Below, one piece after another: positions 26,984 to 35,383 of a DNA stretch of 64,000 nucleotides. Origin of the DNA: Nonlabens agnitus (lineage in GTDB: Bacteria; Bacteroidota; Bacteroidia; Flavobacteriales; Flavobacteriaceae); assembly GCF_002994045.1 (NCBI RefSeq), contig NZ_MQUC01000003.1, forward strand, positions 2,270,501 to 2,334,500, written 5' to 3'. A program made the translations under genes and the position numbers. Each line of letters begins with the position of its first letter. Position 1 is the first letter of the stretch. The notes under the pieces were generated by a model. That model worked only from the letters and a program-made list of their open reading frames with translations. It was not told where the DNA came from and did no database searches.

Positions 26984-28057
26984 TTATACAGTTAATTCAC
27001 CTCGCAAGGATTTTTCAAAATAATGTTTGAAATCTTCCAAAGTGCTGGTATAGTTGAGCAAGTACATCATTTTGGCCAGCGCAGATTCTGTCGTGATGTC
27101 CTTTCCAGACACCAATCCTATTTCTTTAAGCTGGATACTGGTTTCATATTTCCCCATATCAACGGCGCCTCCACGACATTGGGTGACGTTTACGATGTAG
27201 ATTCCTTGATCCAGCGCTTTTTTCATGAGAGCTACAAACCAAGGTTCACTGGGCGCGTTTCCGCTACCGTAAGTTTCTAATACGATACCTCTCAACCCAG
27301 GAATGTTACATATAGCCTCGACTACGGTTTGGGTAATGGCTGGAAATATTTTGAGAACCACTACATCCTTGACAAAGTCTGGACGGTAGTTCATGCGCTG
27401 TTGCGTGATGGACGTTTTGGATGGTTTCGCTTTCGCGAAAGCGAACTCATCATAGCCCTGCTGCCACAATAAACCGCGATCCACCTTCAAATGCACACCG
27501 CTCACTGCCAGTGGCGGATAGTTAGGCGATGCAAAGGCCTCAAAGCGGTCTGCGCTTACTTTAACCGTACGATTAGCACGATACAGCTGGTATTCAAAAT
27601 AGATACAAACTTCCTGGATGATAGGCCCGCCCTGTTCCCTTTGGGAAGCGAGTTCTATGGTGGTGATGAGATTTTCTTTAGCATCTGTGCGCAGATCGCC
27701 AATAGGCAACTGGGAGCCGGTAAGGATGATAGGCTTAGTCAAATGCTCAAACATAAAGCTAAGGGCGCTACCGGTATATGCCATGGTATCACTGCCGTGC
27801 AAAATGACAAACCCATCAAAATCGTCGTAATGTGTATTGATGGTTGCACCCATTTCTTGCCAGTGCGACAAGTTCATGTTTGATGAATCAATTGGGTGGT
27901 CGTAAGATAGTGTGGTAATCTCGCATTCCAACTGTCTAAGCTCTGGAATATGTAATAATAATTCCTTAAAGTTGAAGGCTTTAAGCGCTTTGGTAGCTGG
28001 ATCCTTGATCATTCCTATGGTTCCACCCGTATAGATGAGTAGGATCTTAGGCTTCAT
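26984..28057 (-). CDS. ansA: Type I L-asparaginase
   Basis: 357 residues. It hydrolyses asparagine to aspartate and ammonia. The N-terminal YTGGTIGM has the first catalytic Thr, LHGSDTMAYT has the second Thr-Lys-Asp region, and GLRGIVLETYGSGNAP is typical. No signal peptide, so cytoplasmic (type I). A palindrome copy (27426-27445) adds EFAFAKAKPSK in a likely surface loop. The start overlaps the end of the upstream acyltransferase by 11 bases, suggesting co-translation. Confidence 0.93.
   Translation of the reverse strand: MKPKILLIYTGGTIGMIKDPATKALKAFNFKELLLHIPELRQLECEITTLSYDHPIDSSNMNLSHWQEMGATINTHYDDFDGFVILHGSDTMAYTGSALSFMFEHLTKPIILTGSQLPIGDLRTDAKENLITTIELASQREQGGPIIQEVCIYFEYQLYRANRTVKVSADRFEAFASPNYPPLAVSGVHLKVDRGLLWQQGYDEFAFAKAKPSKTSITQQRMNYRPDFVKDVVVLKIFPAITQTVVEAICNIPGLRGIVLETYGSGNAPSEPWFVALMKKALDQGIYIVNVTQCRGGAVDMGKYETSIQLKEIGLVSGKDITTESALAKMMYLLNYTSTLEDFKHYFEKSLRGELTV
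27426..27445. repeat. Dispersed palindrome, copy 7 (in ansA)
   Basis: A perfect 20-bp copy in frame FAFAKA within the asparaginase gene. Confidence 0.97.
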
Positions 28058-29177
28058 AGGCTAGCTCCAATTTTTGCTTGTTGATCACTGGTCGTGCATA
28101 CATGTTCAAAAAGCTTTTTACGGCTTCGGGATCTTGCATGTCCACACGCATGCGCAACCTGCGCTCAAACTGTGCCTGGTCCTTCTTGCTATAAAATTTC
28201 TCGTATTCTCTCGTATCACGCAATAGGTCGTATGCAATGTAATTGGTAGGCCACAGCTTATAATTGCTCTGGATAATGTCATTCAGTTTTGTGACCAGTT
28301 GCTGCAGCACCTGGTTGGTAGCCTCATCACTGCATTCTTCCAGCGATAAAGGCTTTGAAGCCGTGATGTGAATGTGTTTCTTTTGACCCAATGCTCCTTT
28401 AAGAATGCTATTGAAGTCTTCATTTTCTGATTTTATGTATTCTGTTTGAGCTTTTTTGGCAAGCAGCTCTGGCACTTTTAGTATATCTGTAGGGTCATAT
28501 TCATAGGAAATGGAAACCGGTACGATCTTAAGCGAATTCAAATATTCTATGACAGATCTTTTACCTGCAGCCAGTGCAATCATTTTAAGCACACCTTGCT
28601 CGGTAACGTCATTACCGTCTTTGGTACGTCCTTGACGTTGGGCAATCCAGACACTTTGTTGCTGGTCTTTGAGCAAATATTCTATGTATTCACTCAACTT
28701 CTTACTGCTCATTAAAGTCTCGCGAGGTGTGCCACCACGCTTCACGATAAAATTACGGGTAAGTTTACTCAAGGCGTTCACAAAAGGTCGTTGCACCAGA
28801 TTATCGCCTATGGCGCTAGCTGTGCGTATCAAATTATGTTTGAACAAAGTAAGATTAATCAAACAAGTGTCCAGAACAATGTCTCTATGGTTGGAAATGT
28901 ATAGATAGGATTGTGACTCCTCAAGATCTTCAAAACCTGACGTCGTCAATCCAGCACTGGTTTCTTCCAGAATGCGTTCTACCGTTACAGAAATCACATC
29001 TCGTTGAAAATCGTTGATAGATCTGCAAGACAAGACAATGTCCTTAATCTCGTCTTCTGTCTTGTCAGGAAACGTGTATTTAAAAAGGGTTTTAATCATT
29101 GGGTGACGCACCGCACTTTGCAACGCAATGGAAACCTCTTCATCATTAAAAAACCGTATATCGTCGTAAATCGCCAA
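28047..29177 (-). CDS. Glycerophospholipid acyltransferase (PlsC/PlsB superfamily)
   Basis: 376 residues. The acyltransferase signature YISNHRDIVLD (about residue 113) resembles the NHx4D active-site box but with the acidic residue one position later, and is followed by FIVKRGG and a substrate-binding VPVSISYEYDPTDI. It would transfer acyl groups to glycerol-3-phosphate or lysophosphatidate at the inner membrane. Longer than typical PlsC (about 240), with a C-terminal extension rich in charged residues. Together with the nearby lipid kinase and App1-like gene it makes a small lipid-related neighbourhood. Confidence 0.82.
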   Translation of the reverse strand: MAIYDDIRFFNDEEVSIALQSAVRHPMIKTLFKYTFPDKTEDEIKDIVLSCRSINDFQRDVISVTVERILEETSAGLTTSGFEDLEESQSYLYISNHRDIVLDTCLINLTLFKHNLIRTASAIGDNLVQRPFVNALSKLTRNFIVKRGGTPRETLMSSKKLSEYIEYLLKDQQQSVWIAQRQGRTKDGNDVTEQGVLKMIALAAGKRSVIEYLNSLKIVPVSISYEYDPTDILKVPELLAKKAQTEYIKSENEDFNSILKGALGQKKHIHITASKPLSLEECSDEATNQVLQQLVTKLNDIIQSNYKLWPTNYIAYDLLRDTREYEKFYSKKDQAQFERRLRMRVDMQDPEAVKSFLNMYARPVINKQKLELAYEA

Positions 29178-29218
29178 ATCTCAATATTCTAGAATTTCAA
29201 AAGTAAGCATCTTAATCG

Positions 29219-29986
29219 CTAGACACCGAACACTTCACATGAATTTGACGTTGTGATCCTAGCAATCTCCTCAACGCTCTTGTTGAATAACTCGGCGACC
29301 TTCTCTGCGACCAATTTTACGTAGGCACTTTCATTGCGTTTTCCTCTATAGGGAACTGGTGACAAATAAGGAGCGTCAGTTTCCAGAACAATGTGCTTTA
29401 GATCTATTTGATTTAGAAACTGGTCAATTTTACCGTTTTTAAAAGTAACAACGCCACCTATTCCCAGTTTCATACCGCATTTGATGGCACGATGTGCCTG
29501 CTCCAGCGTACCTGTGAAACAATGAAAAATCCCTTTTAAACCTTGCCCGTCAAAACGTTCCAATACCTCAAAAACTTCATCAAAAGCATCTCTACAATGG
29601 ATTACAATAGGTAAATCCCGCTCGAGCGCCCATTCAATTTGCTGGTGAAAGGCACGCATCTGGATGTCCTTAGTAGATTGATCCCAATACAAATCCACTC
29701 CTATCTCGCCTATGGCGACATACTTCTCTTTATCCAACTGCTGAAGCACGTGATCCAATTCTGCTTCATAATTTTCTTTAACATGCGTAGGATGCAGGCC
29801 AGTCATTAAATGAATGTGCTCTGGAAAATCTCGTTGTAACTGCAGCATTGCTTCTGTAGTTTCAGAATCTATAGCTGGTAGAAAAAAACGATTCACGCCG
29901 GCACCCATGGCCCGCTGGATCATGGCATGTCTATCCTCATCAAATTGCTCACTATATAAATGCGTATGCGTATCGGTCAAATTCAT
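29219..29986 (-). CDS. tatD: TatD-family metal-dependent DNase
   Basis: 255 residues, typical. The metal-binding motifs are all seen: TDTHTHLYSEQFDED (HxH), AIGEIGVDLYWD (Glu), PIVIHCRDAFDE (His), IFHCFTG (His) and VLETDAPYLSP (Asp). TatD proteins are cytoplasmic 3'-5' nucleases or deacylases linked to DNA repair. It lies 41 bases downstream of no other minus-strand gene and 41 bases upstream of the acyltransferase, so co-transcription with the acyltransferase and ansA is likely. Confidence 0.93.
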   Translation of the reverse strand: MNLTDTHTHLYSEQFDEDRHAMIQRAMGAGVNRFFLPAIDSETTEAMLQLQRDFPEHIHLMTGLHPTHVKENYEAELDHVLQQLDKEKYVAIGEIGVDLYWDQSTKDIQMRAFHQQIEWALERDLPIVIHCRDAFDEVFEVLERFDGQGLKGIFHCFTGTLEQAHRAIKCGMKLGIGGVVTFKNGKIDQFLNQIDLKHIVLETDAPYLSPVPYRGKRNESAYVKLVAEKVAELFNKSVEEIARITTSNSCEVFGV

Positions 29987-30078
29987 GCGGCAAAGGTAGC
30001 AAGCTCAAAAAGAAAAATGGCGTGAGTATAAAAATTGGATTTCTCTCTCTTTAAAGATGGACAATGACTGGTTTTCAT

Positions 30079-30098
30079 TTCGCTTTCGCGAAAGCGAA
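30079..30098. repeat. Dispersed palindrome, copy 8 (5' of aspartic protease)
   Basis: A perfect 20-bp copy. If translation starts at 30057 it encodes FRFRESE near the N-terminus; if it starts at 30126, as preferred here, the copy lies 27 bases upstream of the gene. Confidence 0.95.
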
Positions 30099-30125
30099 CC
30101 TATCTTTGATCTCTTAACTAGCGCC

Positions 30126-30566
30126 ATGGCATCGATCAAGAAAACACTTTTGGAACAAGGATATATCGCACATCGGTTGCGCATAGCAAAAAAAAGTGGA
30201 CATATTGTAACCAAAGTATCGCTCAACGGCTACTCAGGTAGATTCATCATCGACACTGGTGCAAGTGCTACCTGTGTGGATCAACTGCTTTATAAGGAGT
30301 TCCAGTTGACGACAGAGTTTATGGATAAGCAAATAGGTACAGCTAGTGGTTCTTTACGGCCTCGTATTTCTCACAATAACACCTTAGAATTGGGCGACTG
30401 GAGTGATGAAGATACCACCGTACTTTCCATGGACATGAGCTTTGTGAACAGCGCACTCAAAGCCGAAGGCATGAGATCGATTCAAGGTTTACTGGGAGCA
30501 GATTTTCTCATTGCCAGCAAAGCGGTTATCGATTATCGCGGCAAATGGATCTTCCTTAAATTATAG
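30126..30566 (+). CDS. Retropepsin-like aspartic protease
   Basis: 146 residues from the ATG at 30126. This start is preferred over the in-frame ATG at 30057 because ASIKKTLLEQGY looks like the natural N-terminus of this family, and the earlier start would only add a segment made of the palindrome. The catalytic motif FIIDTGASATCVD (DTGA) is followed by the beta strands and GLLGADFLIASKAVIDY. The DTG motif occurs once, so a homodimer would be required, as in retropepsins. No signal peptide. It ends 6 bases into the convergent lipoprotein gene. Confidence 0.8.
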   Translation: MASIKKTLLEQGYIAHRLRIAKKSGHIVTKVSLNGYSGRFIIDTGASATCVDQLLYKEFQLTTEFMDKQIGTASGSLRPRISHNNTLELGDWSDEDTTVLSMDMSFVNSALKAEGMRSIQGLLGADFLIASKAVIDYRGKWIFLKL

Positions 30567-31373
30567 GGTCACGGTAAATGAGCCTTGGGTCACGGTGACG
30601 TTTGATGGCGGTCCAGTTACAAAACTAAAAATCCCACTATACTGTCGTCTTGCAGCATTCACAATGGTAATGTCTAATGTACCATCAATGGCATCTGCCG
30701 TGGTACCATTATTAGTGACGCTTGCACGATAGTTTCCTGTGGCTGTTATGTCATAACTTCCCACGGTAACGTTTTGAGGAAAGCTCAAAAGAAGGGTTGT
30801 GTTGGAATTATTGGCATTTACAATTACAACTCCAGATGCCGCATTAGTTGCTACTGTTGTCGGGTTAAGCGCGGTTCCATTGATCATGGCGCGAACGGTA
30901 TTGACAATATCAGAGCCTACCTCAGTACCAAACGGCACCTGATAAATGACACCTTTACGCATGGTCAAGGTATCTTGAGCGTTAGGCGTATAACTAACAA
31001 AGCTAAAATCACCACTCACGGTTCCTTCTGGGCTATTGGCAGATAAAACCACAGTACCATTGCTCTCACCTGTACGAGTGCTAAATTGTTGCTGGTTGTT
31101 AAAAGTATAAATCGCTTCGTTAGGAGATCCTTGGCCTAAAGGATACACTCCAGGATTGGAAGATGTCAAAACAAAACGAAGTCTCTCCAGCGGATTCTCA
31201 CCAGCGATAGTAACAGTACCGTCTGCATTATTCGTCACACTTACTTGATCACTTCCAAAGAATTCTCCATTACGGGAAGCCTGTAGTGCCGGGACATTAT
31301 CCTTATCCAGATTCTCCTCGCAAGATATGAATAGACCCAAAGTGATCAATAATAATAGGTATGTCGCTCTCAT
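30561..31373 (-). CDS. DUF6252-like lipoprotein
   Basis: 270 residues from the ATG at 31373; a TTG at 31382 is in frame but less likely. The lipoprotein signal ends in LFISC (Cys about residue 18). The sequence falls into two similar halves built from beta strands with NADGTVTIAG, YTFNNQQQFSTRTG and, later, NTTLLLSFPQNVTVGSYDI, followed by SGIFSFV; this resembles DUF6252 proteins of flavobacteria, with which it shares the final strand pattern. Function unknown. Convergent with the aspartic protease gene. Confidence 0.7.
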   Translation of the reverse strand: MRATYLLLLITLGLFISCEENLDKDNVPALQASRNGEFFGSDQVSVTNNADGTVTIAGENPLERLRFVLTSSNPGVYPLGQGSPNEAIYTFNNQQQFSTRTGESNGTVVLSANSPEGTVSGDFSFVSYTPNAQDTLTMRKGVIYQVPFGTEVGSDIVNTVRAMINGTALNPTTVATNAASGVVIVNANNSNTTLLLSFPQNVTVGSYDITATGNYRASVTNNGTTADAIDGTLDITIVNAARRQYSGIFSFVTGPPSNVTVTQGSFTVTL

Positions 31374-31431
31374 AGATATCAACTCGTTGTTCCAGGTTAT
31401 AACTCAAAAGTAAATAAAATAGTACTGCTGG

Positions 31432-31461
31432 TTGCTCATAATTAAATTAATAGTATTTTTG
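31432..31461 (+). promoter_or_regulatory. Bacteroidota-type promoter for rpsP-rimM
   Basis: TTG at 31432-31434 and TATTTTTG at 31454-31461 are 19 nt apart and match the consensus. The rpsP ATG follows 47 nt after the -7 element. Confidence 0.7.
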
Positions 31462-31508
31462 CAACCTCAAATTAATAACCAGGGTCGAGAACCCATAAAA
31501 TTAATGTT

Positions 31509-32033
31509 ATGCCTGTAAAAATCAGACTTCAAAGACACGGTAAAAAAGGAAAGCCATTTTTCTGGATCGTTGCTGCAGATGCACGTTCAAAAAGAGACGG
31601 TAAATATCTTGATAAGATAGGAACCTATAACCCTAACACCAACCCAGCTACAATCAACCTTGATGTAGATGGTGCTGTAAAATGGTTGGAAAATGGTGCA
31701 CAGCCTACTGACACTGCTCGTGCGATCCTAGGATACAAAGGTGTGTTGTTGAAGAGACACTTAAAAGGTGGTGTGAAGAAAGGCGCTTTCACTGAAGAGC
31801 AGATGGAAGAGAAATTCAACGCATGGATGGAAGAGAAAGAAGCTAAGATTGCTGCAAAAGCATCTGGTCTTTCTAAAGATGAAGAGAAAAAAGCTGCTGA
31901 GGCACTTGCTGCAGAAAAAGCAGTAAATGAAGCTCGTATCGCTGCTAACGCTCCAGAGCCAGAAGCTGTTGAAGAGCCTGCTACTGAAGAAGCACCTGCT
32001 GCAGAAGCTGATGCTTCTAAAGAAGAGGAATAA
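31509..32033 (+). CDS. rpsP: Small ribosomal subunit protein bS16, with long acidic tail
   Basis: 174 residues, about twice the usual bS16. The first ~85 residues are standard (VKIRLQRHGKKGKPFFWIVAADARS, IGTYNPNTNP). From about residue 95 an Ala/Glu/Lys-rich extension (EEKFNAWMEEKEAKIAAKASG, then EEPATEEAPAAEADAS) makes up the rest. Such tails occur in other Bacteroidota; their role is not known. The gene is followed 11 bases later by rimM, the common S16-RimM pair, which links ribosomal protein and 16S maturation factor. Confidence 0.97.
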   Translation: MPVKIRLQRHGKKGKPFFWIVAADARSKRDGKYLDKIGTYNPNTNPATINLDVDGAVKWLENGAQPTDTARAILGYKGVLLKRHLKGGVKKGAFTEEQMEEKFNAWMEEKEAKIAAKASGLSKDEEKKAAEALAAEKAVNEARIAANAPEPEAVEEPATEEAPAAEADASKEEE

Positions 32034-32044
32034 ATCAATAAGCC

Positions 32045-32572
32045 ATGCGTAAAGAAGATTGTTTCTACGTAGGCACTATTGTCAATAAATTTAGTTTTAA
32101 AGGCGAACTCCTAGTCAAGCTTGACACAGATGAGCCAGAACTTTTTCTAGAAATGGAATCAGTTTTTATCGAGATCGGTAAAAACTTGGTTCCATTTTTT
32201 ATTGAACGCAGTCAACTACACAAATCCTTATTGTTACGGGTCAAGTTTGAAGATGTCGACGATGAACCCATGGCAGACAGTCTCATGAAAAGAGAACTGT
32301 ATCTACCATTGACGGTTCTGCCTAAATTAGAAGGGACTCAATTCTATTTTCACGAGGTGATAGGTTTTGAAATCATCGACACAGAGTATGGAACTGTTGG
32401 GACCATCACTGGTGTGAACGACACCACATCACAAGCTTTGTTTGAAGTTGACCATGATGGTGACGAGGTTCTTATTCCTATCAACGATGAGTTTATTGAA
32501 AAAGTAGATCGTGAGAATAAAACCATCACCGTTAATACTCCAGAAGGTTTGATTGACCTTTACATCTCCTAA
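32045..32572 (+). CDS. rimM: 16S rRNA processing protein RimM
   Basis: 175 residues, typical. It binds S19 and helps mature the 30S head. The N-terminal CFYVGTIVNKFSFKGELLVKLDTDEP and the C-terminal PRC-barrel region VLIPINDEFIEKVDRENKTI are diagnostic. It is co-transcribed with rpsP from the promoter at 31432. Confidence 0.96.
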   Translation: MRKEDCFYVGTIVNKFSFKGELLVKLDTDEPELFLEMESVFIEIGKNLVPFFIERSQLHKSLLLRVKFEDVDDEPMADSLMKRELYLPLTVLPKLEGTQFYFHEVIGFEIIDTEYGTVGTITGVNDTTSQALFEVDHDGDEVLIPINDEFIEKVDRENKTITVNTPEGLIDLYIS

Positions 32573-32654
32573 TACTTATTCAGCGGTTATTTTTATCTCA
32601 ACCGCGCTGGCGGAGATCATATAAACTCCATATCACTTCCCAAACCTTTGATTC

Positions 32655-33398
32655 ATGAGCGTTTTTAAATTCAAACAATTTGAAGTTGCTCAAGATCAAT
32701 GCGCGCAAAAAATTGGAACTGATGCTGTGCTGTTAGGCGCTTGGGCAGATCCAAAAGAGCAACCTTTTTCCGTGCTCGATGTTGGTACTGGTACTGGAGT
32801 AATTGCTTTGATGATGGCGCAGCGATTCTCCAGCTCTCAAGTCGATGCGATAGAGATTGACGATGCTGCCTTTGAGCAGGCGACCTTTAATTTTGAGAAC
32901 AGTCCTTATGGAGATCGACTGTTTTGTTATCATGCGTCATTTCAGGAATTCTATCAAGAAGTTGAGGAACGTTATGCTCTCATCATTTCAAATCCGCCAT
33001 TTTTTGATGGTAATCTAGAGCGTGACGACCAGATCGTGGATCAAAAACGCCAGCAAGCGAGATTTGACGACGCCTTGCCCTTTGATGAATTGGTGTATGG
33101 TGTTTATCAACTACTGGAGAATGATGGGACTTTTGCCTGCATCATTCCGTCAGATCGTGAACAAGCCTTCCTTAAAATCACAGATCATTTTCAGCTTGTG
33201 CCAGTTCGCAAGACTTATGTGAAAGGTACGGCAGATGCTCCTGTCAAGAGAGTTTTGATGGAATTTCGCTTTCGCGAAAGCGAAAAGACTACCAGCAACC
33301 TGCCAACCGTAATAAGTCATCTCATCATTGAGAAATCCCGCCATTACTATACCGATGACTACGTGAATCTTACCAAAGATTTTTACCTGAAAATGTAG
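32655..33398 (+). CDS. tRNA1(Val) adenine(37)-N6-methyltransferase-like protein
   Basis: 247 residues. The SAM-binding motif VLDVGTGTGVIALMMAQRF and the NPPFF catalytic motif (ISNPPFFDGN) are those of the TrmN6/YfiC group, which methylate A37 of valine tRNA. The N-terminal FKQFEVAQDQCAQKIGTDAVLLGAW also fits. A palindrome copy (33265-33284) gives FRFRESE near the C-terminus, in a region that seems longer than in relatives. It lies 82 bases after rimM. Confidence 0.88.
   Translation: MSVFKFKQFEVAQDQCAQKIGTDAVLLGAWADPKEQPFSVLDVGTGTGVIALMMAQRFSSSQVDAIEIDDAAFEQATFNFENSPYGDRLFCYHASFQEFYQEVEERYALIISNPPFFDGNLERDDQIVDQKRQQARFDDALPFDELVYGVYQLLENDGTFACIIPSDREQAFLKITDHFQLVPVRKTYVKGTADAPVKRVLMEFRFRESEKTTSNLPTVISHLIIEKSRHYYTDDYVNLTKDFYLKM
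33265..33284. repeat. Dispersed palindrome, copy 9 (in trmN6-like gene)
   Basis: A perfect 20-bp copy in frame FRFRESE, near the C-terminus of the methyltransferase. Confidence 0.97.
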
Positions 33399-33531
33399 CT
33401 AGGGACGATCAACAATTACGACCAATTGTACCAGATTCCTTGTTAGGATTGCTATTTTTACCTTGATTAGCGATTTAGCAATAACTTATATTTCAAATTA
33501 AGGAAATCACAATATATCATTCCATCTACCT

Positions 33532-34710
33532 ATGAAACCAGATTTATTTGAAGCACCGGATTATTATCAGTTAGACGATTTATTGACTGAGGAACACAAA
33601 ATGATACGCGATGCGGCTCGCACATGGGTAAAACGTGATGTATCGCCTATCATCGAGCAGGCTGCCCAAGATGCCAAATTTCCTAAAAGTATCATTCCTG
33701 GATTGGCTTCCATAGGCGCTTTTGGCCCATATATTCCAGAAGAATATGGCGGTCCTGGACTGGATCAAATCTCTTACGGATTGATCATGCAGGAACTGGA
33801 GCGTGGCGATAGTGGTGTAAGATCTACAGCATCCGTGCAGTCATCACTAGTGATGTATCCTATCTGGAAATATGGTAGCGAGGAGCAAAAACAAAAATTC
33901 CTACCCAAACTTGCCAGCGGCGAGTTTATGGGATCCTTCGGATTGACCGAACCTGATCATGGTTCTGACCCTGGCAGTATGGTGACCCGATTCAAAGACG
34001 CTGGCGATCACGTGATCCTCAATGGTGCTAAATTATGGATCTCCAACAGTCCGTTTTGTGATGTGGCCGTAGTCTGGGCAAAAGATGAAAACAATCGCAT
34101 TCACGGTGTGATCGTGGAACGTGGCATGGAAGGTTTTAGCACGCCAGAAACCCATAACAAATGGTCGCTGCGTGCCAGTGCCACCGGTGAGCTGATCTTT
34201 CAGGATGTCAAGGTTCCCAAAGCCAATATTTTACCAGGTCGCAGCGGTTTAGGCGCTCCATTGAGCTGCTTGGACAGTGCTCGTTTTGGCATTGCATGGG
34301 GCGCCATAGGTGCTGCGATGGACTGCTATGACACCGCATTGAGATATGCCAAGGAACGCAAACAGTTTGGGAAACCTATTGCAGGATTCCAATTGCAACA
34401 AAAGAAACTCGCAGAAATGATCACAGAGATCACCAAAGCCCAACTACTCGCTTGGCGATTAGGCGTACTCCGTGAAGAAGGAAAAGCCACCAGCGCACAA
34501 ATCTCTATGGCCAAAAGAAACAATGTCGAGATTGCCATCAATATTGCTCGTGAAGCCCGACAGATTTTGGGAGGTATGGGAATTACTGGCGAGTACAGCA
34601 TCATGCGCCACAGTATGAATCTAGAAAGTGTGATCACTTATGAAGGCACGCACGATATACATTTGCTTATTACAGGACTGGATATCACGGGTGAGAATGC
34701 GTTCAACTAA
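33532..34710 (+). CDS. Acyl-CoA dehydrogenase, glutaryl-CoA dehydrogenase-like
   Basis: 392 residues. FAD-dependent oxidation of acyl-CoA. The N-terminal LLTEEHKMIRDAARTWV helix region, GSFGLTEPDHGSDPGSM in the substrate domain, and the catalytic Glu in VITYEGTHDIHLLITG at the C-terminus are characteristic of glutaryl-CoA dehydrogenase, which would act in lysine and tryptophan breakdown. This fits the kynA gene elsewhere in the window, but another short-chain substrate is possible. Flanked by unrelated genes. Confidence 0.88.
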   Translation: MKPDLFEAPDYYQLDDLLTEEHKMIRDAARTWVKRDVSPIIEQAAQDAKFPKSIIPGLASIGAFGPYIPEEYGGPGLDQISYGLIMQELERGDSGVRSTASVQSSLVMYPIWKYGSEEQKQKFLPKLASGEFMGSFGLTEPDHGSDPGSMVTRFKDAGDHVILNGAKLWISNSPFCDVAVVWAKDENNRIHGVIVERGMEGFSTPETHNKWSLRASATGELIFQDVKVPKANILPGRSGLGAPLSCLDSARFGIAWGAIGAAMDCYDTALRYAKERKQFGKPIAGFQLQQKKLAEMITEITKAQLLAWRLGVLREEGKATSAQISMAKRNNVEIAINIAREARQILGGMGITGEYSIMRHSMNLESVITYEGTHDIHLLITGLDITGENAFN

Positions 34711-34763
34711 TGCTATTTGGTACTATAGTTGATGAAATTTTTCCCTAAACTAACCTTCCCAAC

Positions 34764-35312
34764 ATGAAACAAATTCTCTTTACGGCAACAGCATTGTTGC
34801 TGTCAGCTTTTACTTTTGCACAGATTCCAGATCAAAATCGCTCAAAGACCGATTTTCAAAATGAAACGATTTACAGGGTCAACCTTCTTTTAACACCTAA
34901 CCTAGAAATTGAAAAAGATGTCACAAAAGATATTTCAATTTTAGCTAGCGCTGGTTTCGGTATTGGGTATTATAACTCTTACAGATTATCTGAACGAGAA
35001 GGTAATTTTATATTCCCATTTCAGATCGAACTAGCCACAAGGTATTACACTAACTTCAATCGCAGGTTAGAAAAGGGCAAAACCATTGAAAATAATAGTG
35101 GTAATTATGTCGCTTTGAGTTTTGCTAATGTTTTTGAGGCAGAAAATGATGACGTTCGTGTAGAGCCTGGCTCAGCGTTAATAGGTGCCTATGGCATCCA
35201 GCGTACCTACTGGAAACATTTCAACCTCAACTTCCAGACAGGATTGGGTTATGATTTTCAACAAGAAGAAGTCGCTGGACAGTTGATCTTGAAGTTAGGG
35301 TACACCTTCTAG
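34764..35312 (+). CDS. Small outer-membrane beta-barrel-like exported protein
   Basis: 182 residues with a signal peptide ending in FTFAQ. The rest consists of alternating strands (LLLTPNLEIEKDV, GFGIGYYNSYRL, GLGYDFQQEE) ending in LILKLGYTF, a typical barrel end signal. No specific family recognised. It has its own terminator immediately downstream and no co-directional neighbour nearby. Confidence 0.7.
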   Translation: MKQILFTATALLLSAFTFAQIPDQNRSKTDFQNETIYRVNLLLTPNLEIEKDVTKDISILASAGFGIGYYNSYRLSEREGNFIFPFQIELATRYYTNFNRRLEKGKTIENNSGNYVALSFANVFEAENDDVRVEPGSALIGAYGIQRTYWKHFNLNFQTGLGYDFQQEEVAGQLILKLGYTF

Positions 35313-35336
35313 TTAATCCTATCCTAAACTTTTTTG

Positions 35337-35370
35337 AGGCTGGTTGTTTGTTACAACCAGCCTTTATTTT
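35337..35370 (+). terminator. Terminator after the beta-barrel gene
   Basis: The 11-bp stem AGGCTGGTTGT (35337-35347) and ACAACCAGCCT (35353-35363) has a TTGTT loop and is followed by a T-rich run. Confidence 0.88.
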
Positions 35371-35383
35371 TGTAAAAAAAAAG

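Noticed and set aside
32580-32612. Terminator-like hairpin after rimM
   Set aside because: Only a partial, mismatched stem (CAGCGGTT / AACCGCGCTG) with a long loop and no T run.
35348-35383. Upstream start of the DUF3050 gene
   Set aside because: The codon lies in the loop of the preceding terminator; the ATG at 35384 is better.
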